A DNA stretch of 64,000 nucleotides from Amycolatopsis sp. 2-15 (lineage in GTDB: Bacteria; Actinomycetota; Actinomycetes; Mycobacteriales; Pseudonocardiaceae), in the NCBI RefSeq assembly GCF_030285625.1, contig NZ_CP127294.1, positions 8,960,001 to 9,024,000 on the forward strand, given 5' to 3'. Each line of letters starts with the position of its first letter. Positions within the stretch are counted from its first letter, which is position 1. A program made the position numbers and the translations under genes. This document shows, one piece after another, positions 9,766-19,608 of the stretch. The notes under the pieces were generated by a model. It did not search any database. It saw only the letters and a list, made by a program, of their open reading frames with translations, and was not told where the DNA came from.

Positions 9766-10992
9766 TCAGGCGTAGCGGACCGGGTAGTGCTTGATGCCGT
9801 TGAGCCAGCTGGAGCGCAGTCGCTGCGGGGGCGCGACCTCGGCGATGCCCGGCATGACGTCGGCGATCGCGGAGAAGATGAGGTCGATCTCGAGGCGGGC
9901 GAGGTTGGCACCGAGGCAGTAGTGCGAGCCGGTGCCGCCGAAGCCGACGTGGGGGCTTTCCTCGCGGAAGACGTCAAAGCGCTCCGGCTCGTCGAACACG
10001 TCGGGGTCGAAGTTGGCAGAGCTGTAGAACATGCCGACGCGATCGCCGTGGCGGATGTGCGCGCCGCCGAGCTCGGTGTCGCGCGTGGCAGTGCGCTGGA
10101 AGGCGACCACGGGCGTGGCCCAGCGGACGATCTCGTCGGGCGCGGTCTTGGGCTTTACCTCGCGGTAGCGCGCCCACTGGTCGGGGTGGTCGAGGAAGGC
10201 CTTCATGCCGTGGGTGATGGCGTTGCGCGTGGTCTCGTTGCCCGCCACGGCCAGCAGGATCACGAAGAAGCCGAACTCGTCGGAGCCGAGCGCTTCGCCG
10301 TCGACGTCGGCCTGCACGAGCTTGGTGACGATGTCGTCGACCGGGCAGCGGCGGCGTTCCTCGGCCATGTTCCAGGCATAGCCGACGAGCTCGGCGCTCG
10401 CGGTGAGGGGTTCGAGCTCGTACTCGGGGTCGTCGTAGGCCACCATCTGGTTGGACCAGTCGAAGATCTTCATGCGGTCCTCCTGCGGCACGCCGATGAG
10501 CTCGGCGATGGCCTGCAGGGGCAGCTCGCATGCGACGTCGGTGACGAAGTCGCCTTCGCCCTTGCTGCGCGCTTCGGCGACGATGCGCTCGGCGCGTTCG
10601 CGCAGGGTGTCTTCGAGCCTGGCGATGGACTTCGGGGTGAAGCCCTTCGCGACGATGCGGCGCAACTTCGTGTGCTGCGGGGCGTCCATGTTGAGCAGCA
10701 CGAGGCGGTTGGCGTCGAGGTTCTCCGACGTCATCCGGTCGTCGAACCGGATGATGGCGGTTTTCTCCCACGACGAGTACAGCTGGCTGTCGCGGGAGAC
10801 CTCCTTGACGTCGGCGTGGCGCGTGACGACCCAGTAGCCGTCGTCCCCGAAGCCGGCGGTGTTGCGGCGCTGCGGGTTCCACCACACGGGCGCCGTGCGC
10901 CGGAGCTCGGCGAACTCCTCCAGCGGCAGGCGGTTCGCGTAGAGGTCCGGGTCCGTGAAGTCGAAACCGGCGGGCAAAAGCGGAGCGGCCAC
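9766..10992 (-). CDS. cyp125: CYP125-type steroid C26/C27 monooxygenase P450
   Basis: 408 residues and apparently intact. It has the P450 I-helix AVAGNETTRN, the ExxR region DEIVRWATPV and the heme loop FGGTGSHYCLGANLAR with its Cys ligand. Strongly CYP125-like stretches include PAGFDFTDPDLYA, VLLNMDAPQHTKLR and WLNGIKH. The family oxidises the terminal side-chain carbon of cholesterol or cholestenone. The GTG start at 10992 has AGGAGG five bases upstream; the next GTG upstream lacks a ribosome site. An exact KstR operator lies about 40 bp upstream. The gene diverges from a fadA5 remnant, the same arrangement as Rv3545c/Rv3546 in M. tuberculosis. Confidence 0.93.
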   Translation of the reverse strand: MAAPLLPAGFDFTDPDLYANRLPLEEFAELRRTAPVWWNPQRRNTAGFGDDGYWVVTRHADVKEVSRDSQLYSSWEKTAIIRFDDRMTSENLDANRLVLLNMDAPQHTKLRRIVAKGFTPKSIARLEDTLRERAERIVAEARSKGEGDFVTDVACELPLQAIAELIGVPQEDRMKIFDWSNQMVAYDDPEYELEPLTASAELVGYAWNMAEERRRCPVDDIVTKLVQADVDGEALGSDEFGFFVILLAVAGNETTRNAITHGMKAFLDHPDQWARYREVKPKTAPDEIVRWATPVVAFQRTATRDTELGGAHIRHGDRVGMFYSSANFDPDVFDEPERFDVFREESPHVGFGGTGSHYCLGANLARLEIDLIFSAIADVMPGIAEVAPPQRLRSSWLNGIKHYPVRYA

Positions 10993-11030
10993 GGCTGCCT
11001 CCTGCACGGGATCGGCGGTGAAACGCGCAC

Positions 11031-11044
11031 TGCAACACGTTCTA
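11031..11044. promoter_or_regulatory. KstR operator upstream of cyp125
   Basis: TGCAACACGTTCTA fits the published KstR palindrome TnnAACnnGTTnnA at every defined position. It is 39 bp from the cyp125 GTG, in the position expected for repression by the TetR-family cholesterol sensor KstR. No kstR gene is in this window (only kstR2), so the regulator would be encoded elsewhere. Confidence 0.8.
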
Positions 11045-11185
11045 CGGATCATTGGAGCATACGGCGTTAACTTACGGAACCCCATTTGGTGATACCCGTT
11101 TACTTTACCGATTCCGCGCTGGTGACCGAGCGCTCAGTCGGTGAAGATCAAGATTGCCGGACAGCTGGGGGTTCTTGCGTCGAAT

Positions 11186-11199
11186 GAGAACGCGTTCTG
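11186..11199. promoter_or_regulatory. Possible degenerate KstR-like palindrome before the fadA5 remnant
   Basis: GAGAACGCGTTCTG contains a perfect 12-bp palindrome with the AAC-nn-GTT core of the KstR site but misses the outer T and A. It lies 34 bp before the ATG of the collapsed thiolase. It may be a decayed second operator of the divergent promoter. Confidence 0.4.
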
Positions 11200-11232
11200 A
11201 TTTTTACCGGGTGAACACTGTTAGCTCTTCCC

Positions 11233-11827
<595 letters not shown>

Positions 11828-11833
11828 ACCGGC

Positions 11834-12448
11834 TCACGCCAGCGGCACGGCGACAACCCCGGGCGGCATCCGCCCCGGCTCACGCCGCCAGACCGCGGCG
11901 AAGGCGTGGGCGAGCCGCTTCGGCACTTCGACCTGCGCGCCACCCTCGTGGAAGTCGATGGTCACCAACGTCGCCTCGACCTCCCAGGGCACGCGGCGCA
12001 GCAGCTTCGCGTAGTCCGCGCTCGACGACACGAACCCGAGGACCCGCCGGGCACCGAGCCGATCCACCTCGTACCGGATCGCGGCCTCGAGCGTGCCGGG
12101 CGGCCAGTCGCGCAGGCGAAGTTTCCGGTCGTAGTACGCGATCGGCTCGTCCGCCCTCGCCACGCCGTAGCCACCGCTGAGGATGAGCAGCCGCCCGGAC
12201 GCCGCGGCGTCGGGCAGCGCATCGCCGACGTTCCGGTAGAAGTGGCCGTTGTAGCGCTGCCACGCCGGCAGCCACGTCCGGTCGTCGACAGCGGACCGGG
12301 GCAAGAGCTCCTCGCGGACCCGCAGCAGCTCCTCGGGCCAGTCCGCACGCGCCGCCGGGCGGGGACTGCCCCCGGTGACCTTGGCCTTCGACGGTCCGAT
12401 GATCAGCAGGGTGCCGGGCTCGTCGACCAGGTCCTCCACCAGACGCAT
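11834..12448 (-). CDS. YaaA/DUF6884-like protein
   Basis: 204 residues, no signal or membrane segment. LLIIGPSKAK at the N-terminus and LILSGGYGVARADEPI at the centre are the conserved features of the YaaA/DUF6884-type fold, whose founding member limits iron-dependent oxidative DNA damage. YDRKLRLRDWP and GFVSSSADYAKLLRR follow. The ATG at 12448 precedes the first conserved strand; a longer reading into the repeat array at 12.7 kb is spurious. Function is inferred only from family resemblance. Confidence 0.65.
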   Translation of the reverse strand: MRLVEDLVDEPGTLLIIGPSKAKVTGGSPRPAARADWPEELLRVREELLPRSAVDDRTWLPAWQRYNGHFYRNVGDALPDAAASGRLLILSGGYGVARADEPIAYYDRKLRLRDWPPGTLEAAIRYEVDRLGARRVLGFVSSSADYAKLLRRVPWEVEATLVTIDFHEGGAQVEVPKRLAHAFAAVWRREPGRMPPGVVAVPLA

Positions 12449-12689
12449 GCCCGCATTCAACCACCCGGCCCGGCGCCGCACGCGTGATCCACCGGCCGGG
12501 CACGCTGAACCCGGCGTCAGCCCGAGGCCGCCGTCAGACACCCGGACGCACCCGGGCCGAGCGCCGATCAGGCCCGACTGCGCCCCGGCACCGCCGCGGA
12601 CACCCGGCCCCGCAGCGAAAACCCGATCAAATTCGACTGCACCACTGGAACACCGAGGGCCGCTCGGCCTGACAAAGCCCATACCCCAA

Positions 12690-13385
12690 CGGACCGGAAC
12701 GCACCCGGCACTGCCTGTCCCCGCCCGCAGCTGCGCCCGCCCACGCACAGCCCCGCAACACTCCCCCGAGCACTGTGCGCTCCACTGGACCGTTGTCCGA
12801 ACGAGCAAACGCACCCCAGCACCGCCCGCCGCACCGCCGGACCTCACACAACCCACAACACTCACTCCAGCACTGCGCGCTCCACCGGACCGTTATTCGG
12901 CCGCGCGAAACGCACCCCAGCACCGCCCGCGGCACCGCCTGTCCCCGCCCGCAGCTGCGCCCGCCCCGCACAGCCCCGCAACACTCACCCCAGCACTGTG
13001 CGCACCACCAGACCGTTATCCGGCCGCGCGAAACGCACCCCAGCACCGCCCCGCGCTGCCCGCAGCAGCGCCGGTCCCCGTGCAACCCCGCAAAAACTCG
13101 ACCGAGCACCGCGCGCACCGCCGAACCATTGTCCAGCCGAGCGAAACGCACCCCGGCGCTGCCCGCGGCTGCGCCAGCCCCCGCACAACCGCACCGCTCA
13201 CCCCAGCACCACTCACCCCAGCACCGTGCGCTCCACGGGTCCGATGTCCGGCCGAGCGAAACGCACCCCGGCACCGCTCGGGACCGCCCGCGGCTGCGCC
13301 CGCCCACGCGCAACCCCACAACACTCACCCCAGGACCGTGCGCTCCACCAGACCGTTATCCGGCCGCGCAAACCGCACCCAAGCG
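12690..13385. repeat. Tandem array of about 115-bp units derived from the adjacent gene's 3' end
   Basis: Six imperfect copies plus a partial seventh. The core (GACCGTTATCCGGCCGCGCG and variants) occurs near 12788, 12888, 13011, 13124, 13239 and 13351, a spacing of 100-123 bp. The 13351 copy is the true end of the flavoenzyme gene. On the minus strand most copies still encode the same tail, VRFARPDNG...RTVLG; three also keep the in-frame TGA (13213, 12985 and the gene's own at 13325). Between cores lie GC-rich spacers with Pro/Ala-type codons in every frame. Apparent long open frames through here are repeat artefacts. No other gene is seen between 12449 and 13324. Confidence 0.85.
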
Positions 13386-13795
13386 CCCCCGGCATGCCAG
13401 GACTCCACGAACAACGTGTTGTCCGCGACCCACGTATAGACCGCCTCGTGGATATCCAGTTCGAAGAGATGACTGTCGGCATCAGCGCGGGAGTCGGTGA
13501 TTTCCCGGGCCACGCCGGCGAGTTTCGCGTCCCCGGGGCCGTTTTCTTCGATGCCCGGGAAGGCGTGAAGGGCGAAGCGGCCGTCGTGCTGGAGGTCGCG
13601 GGCTTTGCGGGCGTTGAGCATCGAGCCGATGTACAGGGAGCCGTCGTCGCGGAAGGAGACTTCGGAGCCGCTCACGCGGGGTGAGCCGTCGCGGCGCAGG
13701 GTGGCCAGGACGTGGGACTCGCCGCTGAGGAAGCGTTCGTGGACGCGCTCGGCCAGGGAGGGGGCGGCCGCCGCGAAGGTCTGCCAGGTGGTCAT
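13325..13795 (-). CDS. Pyridoxamine 5'-phosphate oxidase-fold (FMN/F420) protein
   Basis: 156 residues of the split-barrel flavin-binding fold: ATLRRDGSPRVSGSEVSF, then DGSLYIGSMLNARKARDL, the family's substrate and cofactor strand region. Actinobacterial members bind FMN or F420 and reduce small molecules; the substrate is unknown here. The ATG at 13795 is clear. Its last 19 codons and stop are the parental copy of the repeat array lying directly downstream, so the tail RFARPDNGLVERTVLG is duplicated several times outside the gene. Confidence 0.85.
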   Translation of the reverse strand: MTTWQTFAAAAPSLAERVHERFLSGESHVLATLRRDGSPRVSGSEVSFRDDGSLYIGSMLNARKARDLQHDGRFALHAFPGIEENGPGDAKLAGVAREITDSRADADSHLFELDIHEAVYTWVADNTLFVESWHAGGAWVRFARPDNGLVERTVLG

Positions 13796-13832
13796 GCGAA
13801 AGAGTCAAGCACGCGCCACCGACAAAACGAGC

Positions 13833-14553
13833 TCAAGCGCCGTACACCGGTTCAGGTGAAGGCGCCGAGGCCAGCAACGAAGCCACCACCGGGCCCAGCT
13901 CGGCCGGCGCCCAGCGCGCACCCTTGTCGCGCGACGGGCCGTGGCGCCAGCCGTCCGCGAGGGACACGCGGCCACCGTCCACTTCGAACACCCGCCCCGT
14001 AACACCGCACACGCCCCCACCTCCGCCGGCGTCGCCAGCCGCCCCAACGGCACGGTCGCGGCAACCGAGGGGTCACAAAGCGAAGGCAAGGTCCCCACCA
14101 TCCCCACGTCGAGCGCGTTCACCCGCACCTTCGGCGCCCACTCCACCGCCAACGTCGCCGTCAGGTTGTCGAGCCCCGCCTTCGCCGCCCCATACGCCGC
14201 CGTCCGGGGCGAAGGCCGTGTCGCACTGACACTGCTCACGTTCACGATCACCCCGCCGGTTTCCTGCTGCTGCATCACGGCGATCGCCGCCTGCGCCACC
14301 CCCAGCGGTGCCAGCAGGTTCAACGCGACCACCTTCTCGTGGAACCGCGCCGATGCCGTGGCCGTGTCCGCGAACGGCGCTCCCCCTGAGTTGTTCACCA
14401 GCACGTCGAGCCGGCCGTACTCCGTCACCACGAAAGAAACCAGCCGCGTCACCTCCGCCGGCTCACGCACGTCGCAGCGCACGAAATCCGGGCCGGCACC
14501 GCTTCGCGCGCACACGACGACCCGCGCGCCCACGTCACGGAACACCGCGTCGC
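13833..14553 (-). pseudogene. Short-chain dehydrogenase (steroid-cluster type), 5' truncated and frameshifted
   Basis: The NNSGG strand (RLDVLVNNSGGAPF), catalytic Ser (NVSSVSA) and YxxxK (AAYGAAKAGLDNL) are all present. The N-terminal nucleotide-binding glycine motif is missing: coding starts in mid-domain (VFRDVGARVVVCARSG) at about 14553, back to back with the echA20 remnant. A one-base shift near 14020 moves the C-terminus (GRVFEVDGGRVSLADGW to TGA at 13833) to another frame. Position beside echA20-ipdAB matches the Rv3548c/Rv3549c SDRs. Not functional as it stands. Confidence 0.8.
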
Positions 14554-15260
14554 CGTGGTGACGGTGGCCGCCCTGCCGGTCAACGCACTCACCGTGAGCG
14601 GCTGGTTCGCCCTGGCCGAAGCCGTCACCAACGCGGGCCGCGATCCCGAAACCCACGTCGTGGTGCTGCGCGCCGAGGGCCGCGGCTTCAACGCCGGCGT
14701 CGACATCAACGAGATCCAGCGCGACCCCGGCCACACCGCGCTCATCGGCGCGAACGAGGGCTGCGCCGCCGAGTTCTCCGCTGTCTACGACTGCGCAGTG
14801 CCGGTGATCGCTGCCGTACAAGGGTTCTGCCTCGGCGGCGGGGTCGGGCTGGTGGGCAATGCCGACGTCGTCGTGGCCAGCGAAGACGCCGAGTTCGGCC
14901 TGCCGGAAGTCGACCGCGGCGCGCTCGGCGCGGCCACACACCTCGCGCGGCTCGTCCCGCAGCACCTCATGCGTGCGCTGTACTGCACCGCCGAACGATC
15001 TCCGCGAAGCAGCTTCACCACCACGGTTCCGTGTACGCGGTCGTACCCCGCGAAGAGCTCGACGCGACAGCCCTCGCCCGGAGGATCGCCGCGAAGGACA
15101 CCCGCGTGATCCGCGCCGCGAAGCAGGCCATCAACGGCATCGACGTGCAGCCCGTGCACCGCGGCTGCCGCTTCGAGCCGGGCTTCACCTTCCAGCTCAA
15201 CCTCGCCGGCGTGTCCGGCGCCGCCCGTCAGCAGTTCCTCGACGGAGGAGAAAGCCTTGA
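14553..15260 (+). pseudogene. echA20: EchA20-type enoyl-CoA hydratase/hydrolase, 5' truncated and frameshifted
   Basis: Crotonase fold beginning inside the first strand (VVTVAALPVNALTVSGWF), so the initiation region is lost. The oxyanion-hole segments GRGFNAGVDINEI and GFCLGGGVGLVGNADVV are intact. Near 14995 the frame shifts and the C-terminal part (YAVVPREELDATALARR, RFEPGFTFQLNLAGV) continues in another frame. EchA20 opens the last steroid ring (HIEC-CoA pathway) upstream of IpdAB. Gene order echA20-ipdA-ipdB-ipdC is as in M. tuberculosis Rv3550-Rv3553. Confidence 0.8.
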
Positions 15261-16118
15261 GCGACAAGCGGATGACGGCCGACGAGGTGGTCGCCGATCT
15301 GCGCGACGGCATGACCGTCGGCCTCGGCGGCTGGGGTTCGCGGCGCAAGCCGATGGCGTTCGTGCGCGCGATCCTGCGCTCGCCGCTACAGAACCTCACC
15401 GTCTTCTCCTACGGCGGCCCGGACGTCGGCCTCCTCGCCGCCGCGGGCAAAGATCCGCCGGCTGGTCTTCGGGTTCGTCACGCTCGACTCCATCCCGTAC
15501 GACCCAATGGTTCACCCGCGCCCGCCAACCCGGCGCGTTCGAGGTGGCGGAATACGACGAAGGTGTGCTCGGCACCGGCCTTCCGCCGCGGCACAACGGC
15601 TTCCGTTCCTGCCGACCCGAGCCGGCCGCGGCTCCGATGTCGTGCCGTTGAACCCGCACCTGCGCACGATCCACTCCCCCTACGCCGACGGAGAGGAACG
15701 CCTGGCCGTCCCCGCGCTCAAGCTCGACGTCGCCCTCGTCCACCTCAACCGCGCCGACGCCCGCGGTAACGCCCGGTACCTCGGCCCCAACCCGTACTTC
15801 GACGAACTGTTCGCCCTCGCCGCCGACCGCTGTTACGTCGCCACCGAACGCGTTGTCCCCACTGCGGAGCTGTCCGCCGCACCCCTGCAGAGCCTGCTAC
15901 TGAACCGCGCGAGCGTGCACGGCGTCGTCGAAACCCCGCACGGCGCGCACTTCACCAGCGCCGCGCCCGACTACGGCCGCGACGAGAACTTCCAGCGCCA
16001 CTACGTGGTCTCGGCCAAGGACCTGGATCGGTGGCCGGCGTTCGCCGACCGGTTCCTCTCCGGCGACGAAGCCCAGTACCAGCGTGAAGCGGCCCATTTC
16101 GCCAAGGAAGCCGCATGA
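15257..16118 (+). pseudogene. ipdA: IpdA, CoA-transferase-fold hydrolase alpha subunit, frameshifted
   Basis: Starts at TTG 15257 (SDKRMTADEVVADLRDGM) with a GGAGG site. It reads correctly to GGPDVGLLAAAGK, then loses frame near 15456 (one extra A). Further indels around 15510 and 15585 are needed before the long C-terminal frame (AAAQRLPFLPTRAG through FAKEAA) reaches TGA at 16118. IpdA with IpdB hydrolyses the carbocycle of the ring-C intermediate COCHEA-CoA. Its stop overlaps the ipdB ATG (ATGA). At least three indels make simple sequencing error less likely. Confidence 0.8.
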
Positions 16119-16835
16119 CCGACGTGACGCGGGCCGAGTACGCCGTGATCGCCTGCGCGGAGCTGTTCCGCGGCGACGGCGAGATCCTGGTCAGCCCCAT
16201 GGGTTTCATCCCGGCGCTGGGCGCGAAACTGGCGCGGCTGACGTTCGAGCCCGACCTGCTGCTCGCCGACGGTGAGGCCGCCCTCGTCACCGCCGACGGC
16301 GTCGTCGAAGGCTGGCAGCCGTTCCGCAAGGTGCTCGACACCGTGGTCCCGCACGGAAAACGGCACGTCGTGATGGGCGCGAACCAGCTCGACTGCGAAG
16401 GCAAACCAGAATATCTCCGCCATCGGCCCGCACACGAAGCCGGCGAAGCAGCTTCTCGGCGTACGCGGCGGGCCCGGCAACACCGTGAACCACCGCACGA
16501 GCTACTGGGTGCCGCGCCACAGCCGGCGCGTGTTCGTCGACCGCGTGGACGTGGTGTCGGGCGTCGGCTACGCGCGGGCCGAGGCCCTGCCGTACCACGA
16601 CGTGTACCGCGTGGTGACCAATCTGGGTGTGCTCGACTTCGGCGGCACCGACCATGCGCCGCGCCTGCTTTCCGTGCACCCCGGGGTCGCCGTCGAGGAC
16701 GTCACCGCGGCGACGTCGTTCCCGCTCGACACCTCCGGCACCGACCAGACGCGCGCGCCCAGCGACGACGAACTCCGGCTGCTGCGCGAAGTGCCGGACC
16801 CGAAGTCCCTGCGCGACAAGGAAGTTCCGTCGTGA
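16115..16835 (+). pseudogene. ipdB: IpdB, CoA-transferase-fold hydrolase beta subunit, one frameshift
   Basis: The N-terminal half (MTDVTRAEYAVIACAELFRG, VSPMGFIPALGAKLARL) is in one frame to about 16403. There an extra A in a GGCAAACC context shifts the frame; dropping it restores the expected continuation through NHRTSYWVPRHSRRVF to EVPS and TGA at 16835. All conserved regions are otherwise present, so this is the mildest lesion of the three ipd genes and the one where a single base-call error is most plausible. The stop overlaps the ipdC GTG start. Confidence 0.8.
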
Positions 16836-17885
16836 GAACCGCGCTGACCGGCCTCGTCGGCGTCCGCCACCCCGTCGTCCAGACCGGCATGGGCTGGGTC
16901 GCGGGCCCCCGGCTCGTCTGCGCGACAGCCGAAGCCGGCGGCCTCGGCATCCTCGCCTCCGCCACCATGACCTACGACGAGCTGGCCGCCGCGATCAAGG
17001 AAACCCGGTCCCGCACCGAAAACCCGTTCGGCGTCAACCTCCGCGCCGACGCCGAAGACGCCGCACGGCGTGCCGAGCTGCTGATCACCGAGAGTGTGAA
17101 AGGCGCGTCCTTCGCGCTGGCCCCGCAACGGGAGCTGATCACCAAGCTCAAGGACCACGGCGTGGTCGTCCTGCCGTCGGTCGGCGCCGCCCGGCACGCG
17201 GAGAAGGTCGCGGCCTGGGGCGCCGACGCCGTCGTCGTGCAGTGCGGCGAAGGCGGCGGGCACACCCGGCGGCGTCGCCACGACGCTGCTGCTGCCGGCC
17301 GTGCTCGACGCCGTCGACATCCCCGTGGTCGCCGCGGGCGGTTTCTTCGACGGCCGGGGTCTGGCGGCCGCGCTGGCGTATGGCGCGGCCGGGATCGCGA
17401 TGGGCACCCGGTTCCTGCTCACGCGCGAAAGCACCGTTCCCGACGCCGTGAAGCAGCTGTACCTGGACCACGACCTCACCGGCACCGTCGTCACGCGCAA
17501 GGTCGACGGCCTCCCGCACCGCGTCCTGCGCACCGGACTCGTCGACGCGCTGGAGAAGTCCGGCCGGCTCGCCGGGTTCGCGCGCGCCGCCGCGAACGCC
17601 GCCCGGTTCCGCCGGTCGAGCGGGCTTTCGTGGGCCGCGCTCGTGCGCGAGGGCCTGCGGCTGCGCACAAGCGGGCCAACGCGGGCGCAGGTGCTGATGG
17701 CCGCCAACACGCCGATGCTGCTGCGCGCGGGCCTCGTCGAGGGCGACCCGGCGGCCGGCGTGCTGGCGTCCGGGCAGGTCGTCGGGCTGCTGCGCGACCT
17801 GCCTTCGGTGGCGGACCTGATCGAGGGGATCGTGGCCGACGCGGAGGCGATCCTGCGCCGCCTCGGCGACGGCAGTTGTGCTTGA
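16832..17885 (+). pseudogene. ipdC: IpdC, nitronate-monooxygenase-family flavoenzyme, one frameshift
   Basis: GTG start overlapping the ipdB stop. The TIM-barrel flavoprotein motifs are GMGWVAGPRLVCATAEAGGLG, GVNLRADAED and VQCGEGGGHT. Immediately after GGGHT (about 17267) one extra C shifts the frame; removing it gives GGVATTLLLPAV and AAGGFFDGRGLAAALAYGA, running to 17885. IpdC is a KstR2-regulated flavin reductase/dehydrogenase of ring-C/D catabolism. Both halves are well conserved and the single lesion falls at the phosphate-binding GGG loop. Confidence 0.8.
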
Positions 17886-17894
17886 CTTCAAGGC

Positions 17895-18695
17895 ATGATC
17901 TCGGAAAGCCGCTGCCCGGTCGCGGAGGGCGAGCTCGCCGTCCGCATCGGTGGCGAGGGCCCGATGCTGCTGCTCATTCCCGGGGGCACCGGCGGCGCGG
18001 ACTCGCTGCGCGCGCTCGTCAAGCAACTGCAGACGGACCACACCGTGGTCACCTACGACCGGCGCGGCCACTTCGCCAGCACCGACACCACCACGGGTCC
18101 GGTGCCGGTTTCGCTCCAGGCGGACGACGCGCTGGCGGTGCTCGACCACGTCGGCGCCGGCCCGATCCCCGTGTTCGGCACCAGCGCCGGCGCGCAGATC
18201 GGCCTCGACCTCGTGGCGCGCCACCCCGATCGGGTGTCGGTGCTCGTCGCGCACGAACCGCCCGCGGTGCAGCTGATGCCCGACGCCACGGGCTGGCTCG
18301 AAGCCGCGAACGACCAGATCCGGCTGGCCCGTTCGGGTGATTTGATGGGCGCCGTCACCCGCTTCGCCGACGGGATCGCGGGCGCGGCGCTGCCCGATCT
18401 GCCCAACCTGCGCCTGCCGAACGAGGCCGACTGGCTGCGCTTGTTCGACCGCGAGCTCGCCGAGTTCTTCGACTACCTGCCGGACCTGCGCGCCCTGCGC
18501 CGCGCGAGCACCGAGATCGTGCCCGTCGCCGGCGAAGCCAGCCGCGGCCGCTACCACTACCAGCCGGCGAAGATCCTGGCGCTCGAGCTGGGCCTGCCGT
18601 TCGTCGAGGTCCCCGGCGCGCACCTGGCGCCGCAACGCAACGCGCCGAAGTTCGCGGCCGCGCTGCGCGAGCTGCTCGCGTCGGCGCAGGCCTGA
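17895..18695 (+). CDS. Alpha/beta hydrolase
   Basis: 266 residues, intact. The oxyanion/HG-equivalent is LLIPGGTGGADS (26-37), the nucleophile elbow is GTSAGAQIG (Ser near residue 97), and the terminal His is probably in VPGAHLAPQ (about 243). YDRRGHFAST is typical of the fold. There is no signal peptide, so it is cytoplasmic. It starts 9 bp after the ipdC remnant and may have been cotranscribed with it. Substrate unknown. Confidence 0.85.
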   Translation: MISESRCPVAEGELAVRIGGEGPMLLLIPGGTGGADSLRALVKQLQTDHTVVTYDRRGHFASTDTTTGPVPVSLQADDALAVLDHVGAGPIPVFGTSAGAQIGLDLVARHPDRVSVLVAHEPPAVQLMPDATGWLEAANDQIRLARSGDLMGAVTRFADGIAGAALPDLPNLRLPNEADWLRLFDRELAEFFDYLPDLRALRRASTEIVPVAGEASRGRYHYQPAKILALELGLPFVEVPGAHLAPQRNAPKFAAALRELLASAQA

Positions 18696-18699
18696 CCGT

Positions 18700-19608
18700 T
18701 CACCACGTCACGGGCAGCTCGGCGAACGCCGTGTGCCCGAGGTCGGCGCGCAGCCGCAGCTCTTCGGCCGCCACGGCGAGGTGCAGGTCCGGCAGCAGCC
18801 GCGGCACGGCCGTGAAGACCGCCTGCAGCTCCAGCCGGGCCAGCGGTGCGCCGAGGCAGTAGGACGGGCCGTGGCCGAACGCGAGGTGACCGGTGGCGTC
18901 GCGGCGAACGTCGAACTCGCGCGGATCCGGGAACGCCGTCTCGTCGAGGTTCGCCGCCACCGCGCTGAGCAAGACGAGGTCGCCCGCGTCGACGCGGTGA
19001 TCGCCGACGGCGAACCCGGCCTTGGCCCGGCGGGGGCGGCCACCTCGCGGCGGGTGCAGGGGAAACCGGAGGATCTCTTCGACGGCGCCGGGCACCAGCG
19101 CGGGATCGGCCCAGACGGCGGCGCGTTGCGCGGGATGGCTGTCGAGCAGCACGACACCCTTGTCGATCGCGGTCGTGGTGGTGACGTGGCCCGCGTAGAG
19201 GAATAGAGCAGCAGCGTCGCGTACCGGGCGGCTTCGACGGGCGGGACTTCGCGGACGAGCTCGGAGAGCAGATCGTCCGCCGGGTGGTCGAGCTTGAAGC
19301 GAGCGACGTCGGCCAGGTCTTCCCCGGGCGGAGCGCCGAGCAGCCGACGGATCACCAACGCGGGGAACGGATCCGAAAAAGCCGCCTGGAAATCGACCGG
19401 CGGGCTGGGCAGTTCCGCGAGGAGCCGCTCGGCCAGCGCCTCGACGTCGTCGCGGAGCACGGCCAGCCGCCGGGCCGCGAAGGCACCGCTGAGCAGGCGG
19501 CGCATCCGCCGGTGCTCGGCCGGGTCACGCGCGGGCAGCGGCTCCAGCCGTGGGTCGGCGAAGAGCCGCTTGTCCTCCGCGTACCCGCACGACCCACGGC
19601 TCGCTCAC
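18700..19608 (-). pseudogene. Cytochrome P450, 5' truncated with frameshifts
   Basis: The heme loop FGHGPSYCLGAPLAR and the ExxR region EEILRFPLH are intact in one frame. The I-helix AGHVTTTT segment near 19190 is out of frame because of a small insertion around CTCTATTCCTCTACG. Another frame carries MRRLLSGAFAARRL. The N-terminal 50-70 residues of a normal P450 are absent: coding begins at GTG 19608 (SEPWVVR) and loses frame within ten codons. The GTG overlaps the stop of the upstream membrane-protein gene. Confidence 0.75.

Noticed and set aside
8923..11070. A 715-codon plus-strand open frame
   Set aside because: It is antisense to the transglutaminase-like gene and cyp125, has Gly/Val/Arg-heavy composition and no motif; a GC-driven shadow frame.
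11217..11231. Second AAC/GTT pair (GAACACTGTTAG) near the fadA5 remnant as a KstR site
   Set aside because: Core spacing is three instead of two and the flanks do not match.
12690..13385. CRISPR-like array
   Set aside because: Units are about 115 bp, imperfect, have no short constant repeat with unique spacers, no Cas genes, and match the adjacent gene's 3' end.
12375..13684. Long plus-strand frames rich in Pro/Ala/Arg through the 12.7-13.3 kb repeats
   Set aside because: They merely translate the 115-bp repeat units in the antisense direction; no start context or family.
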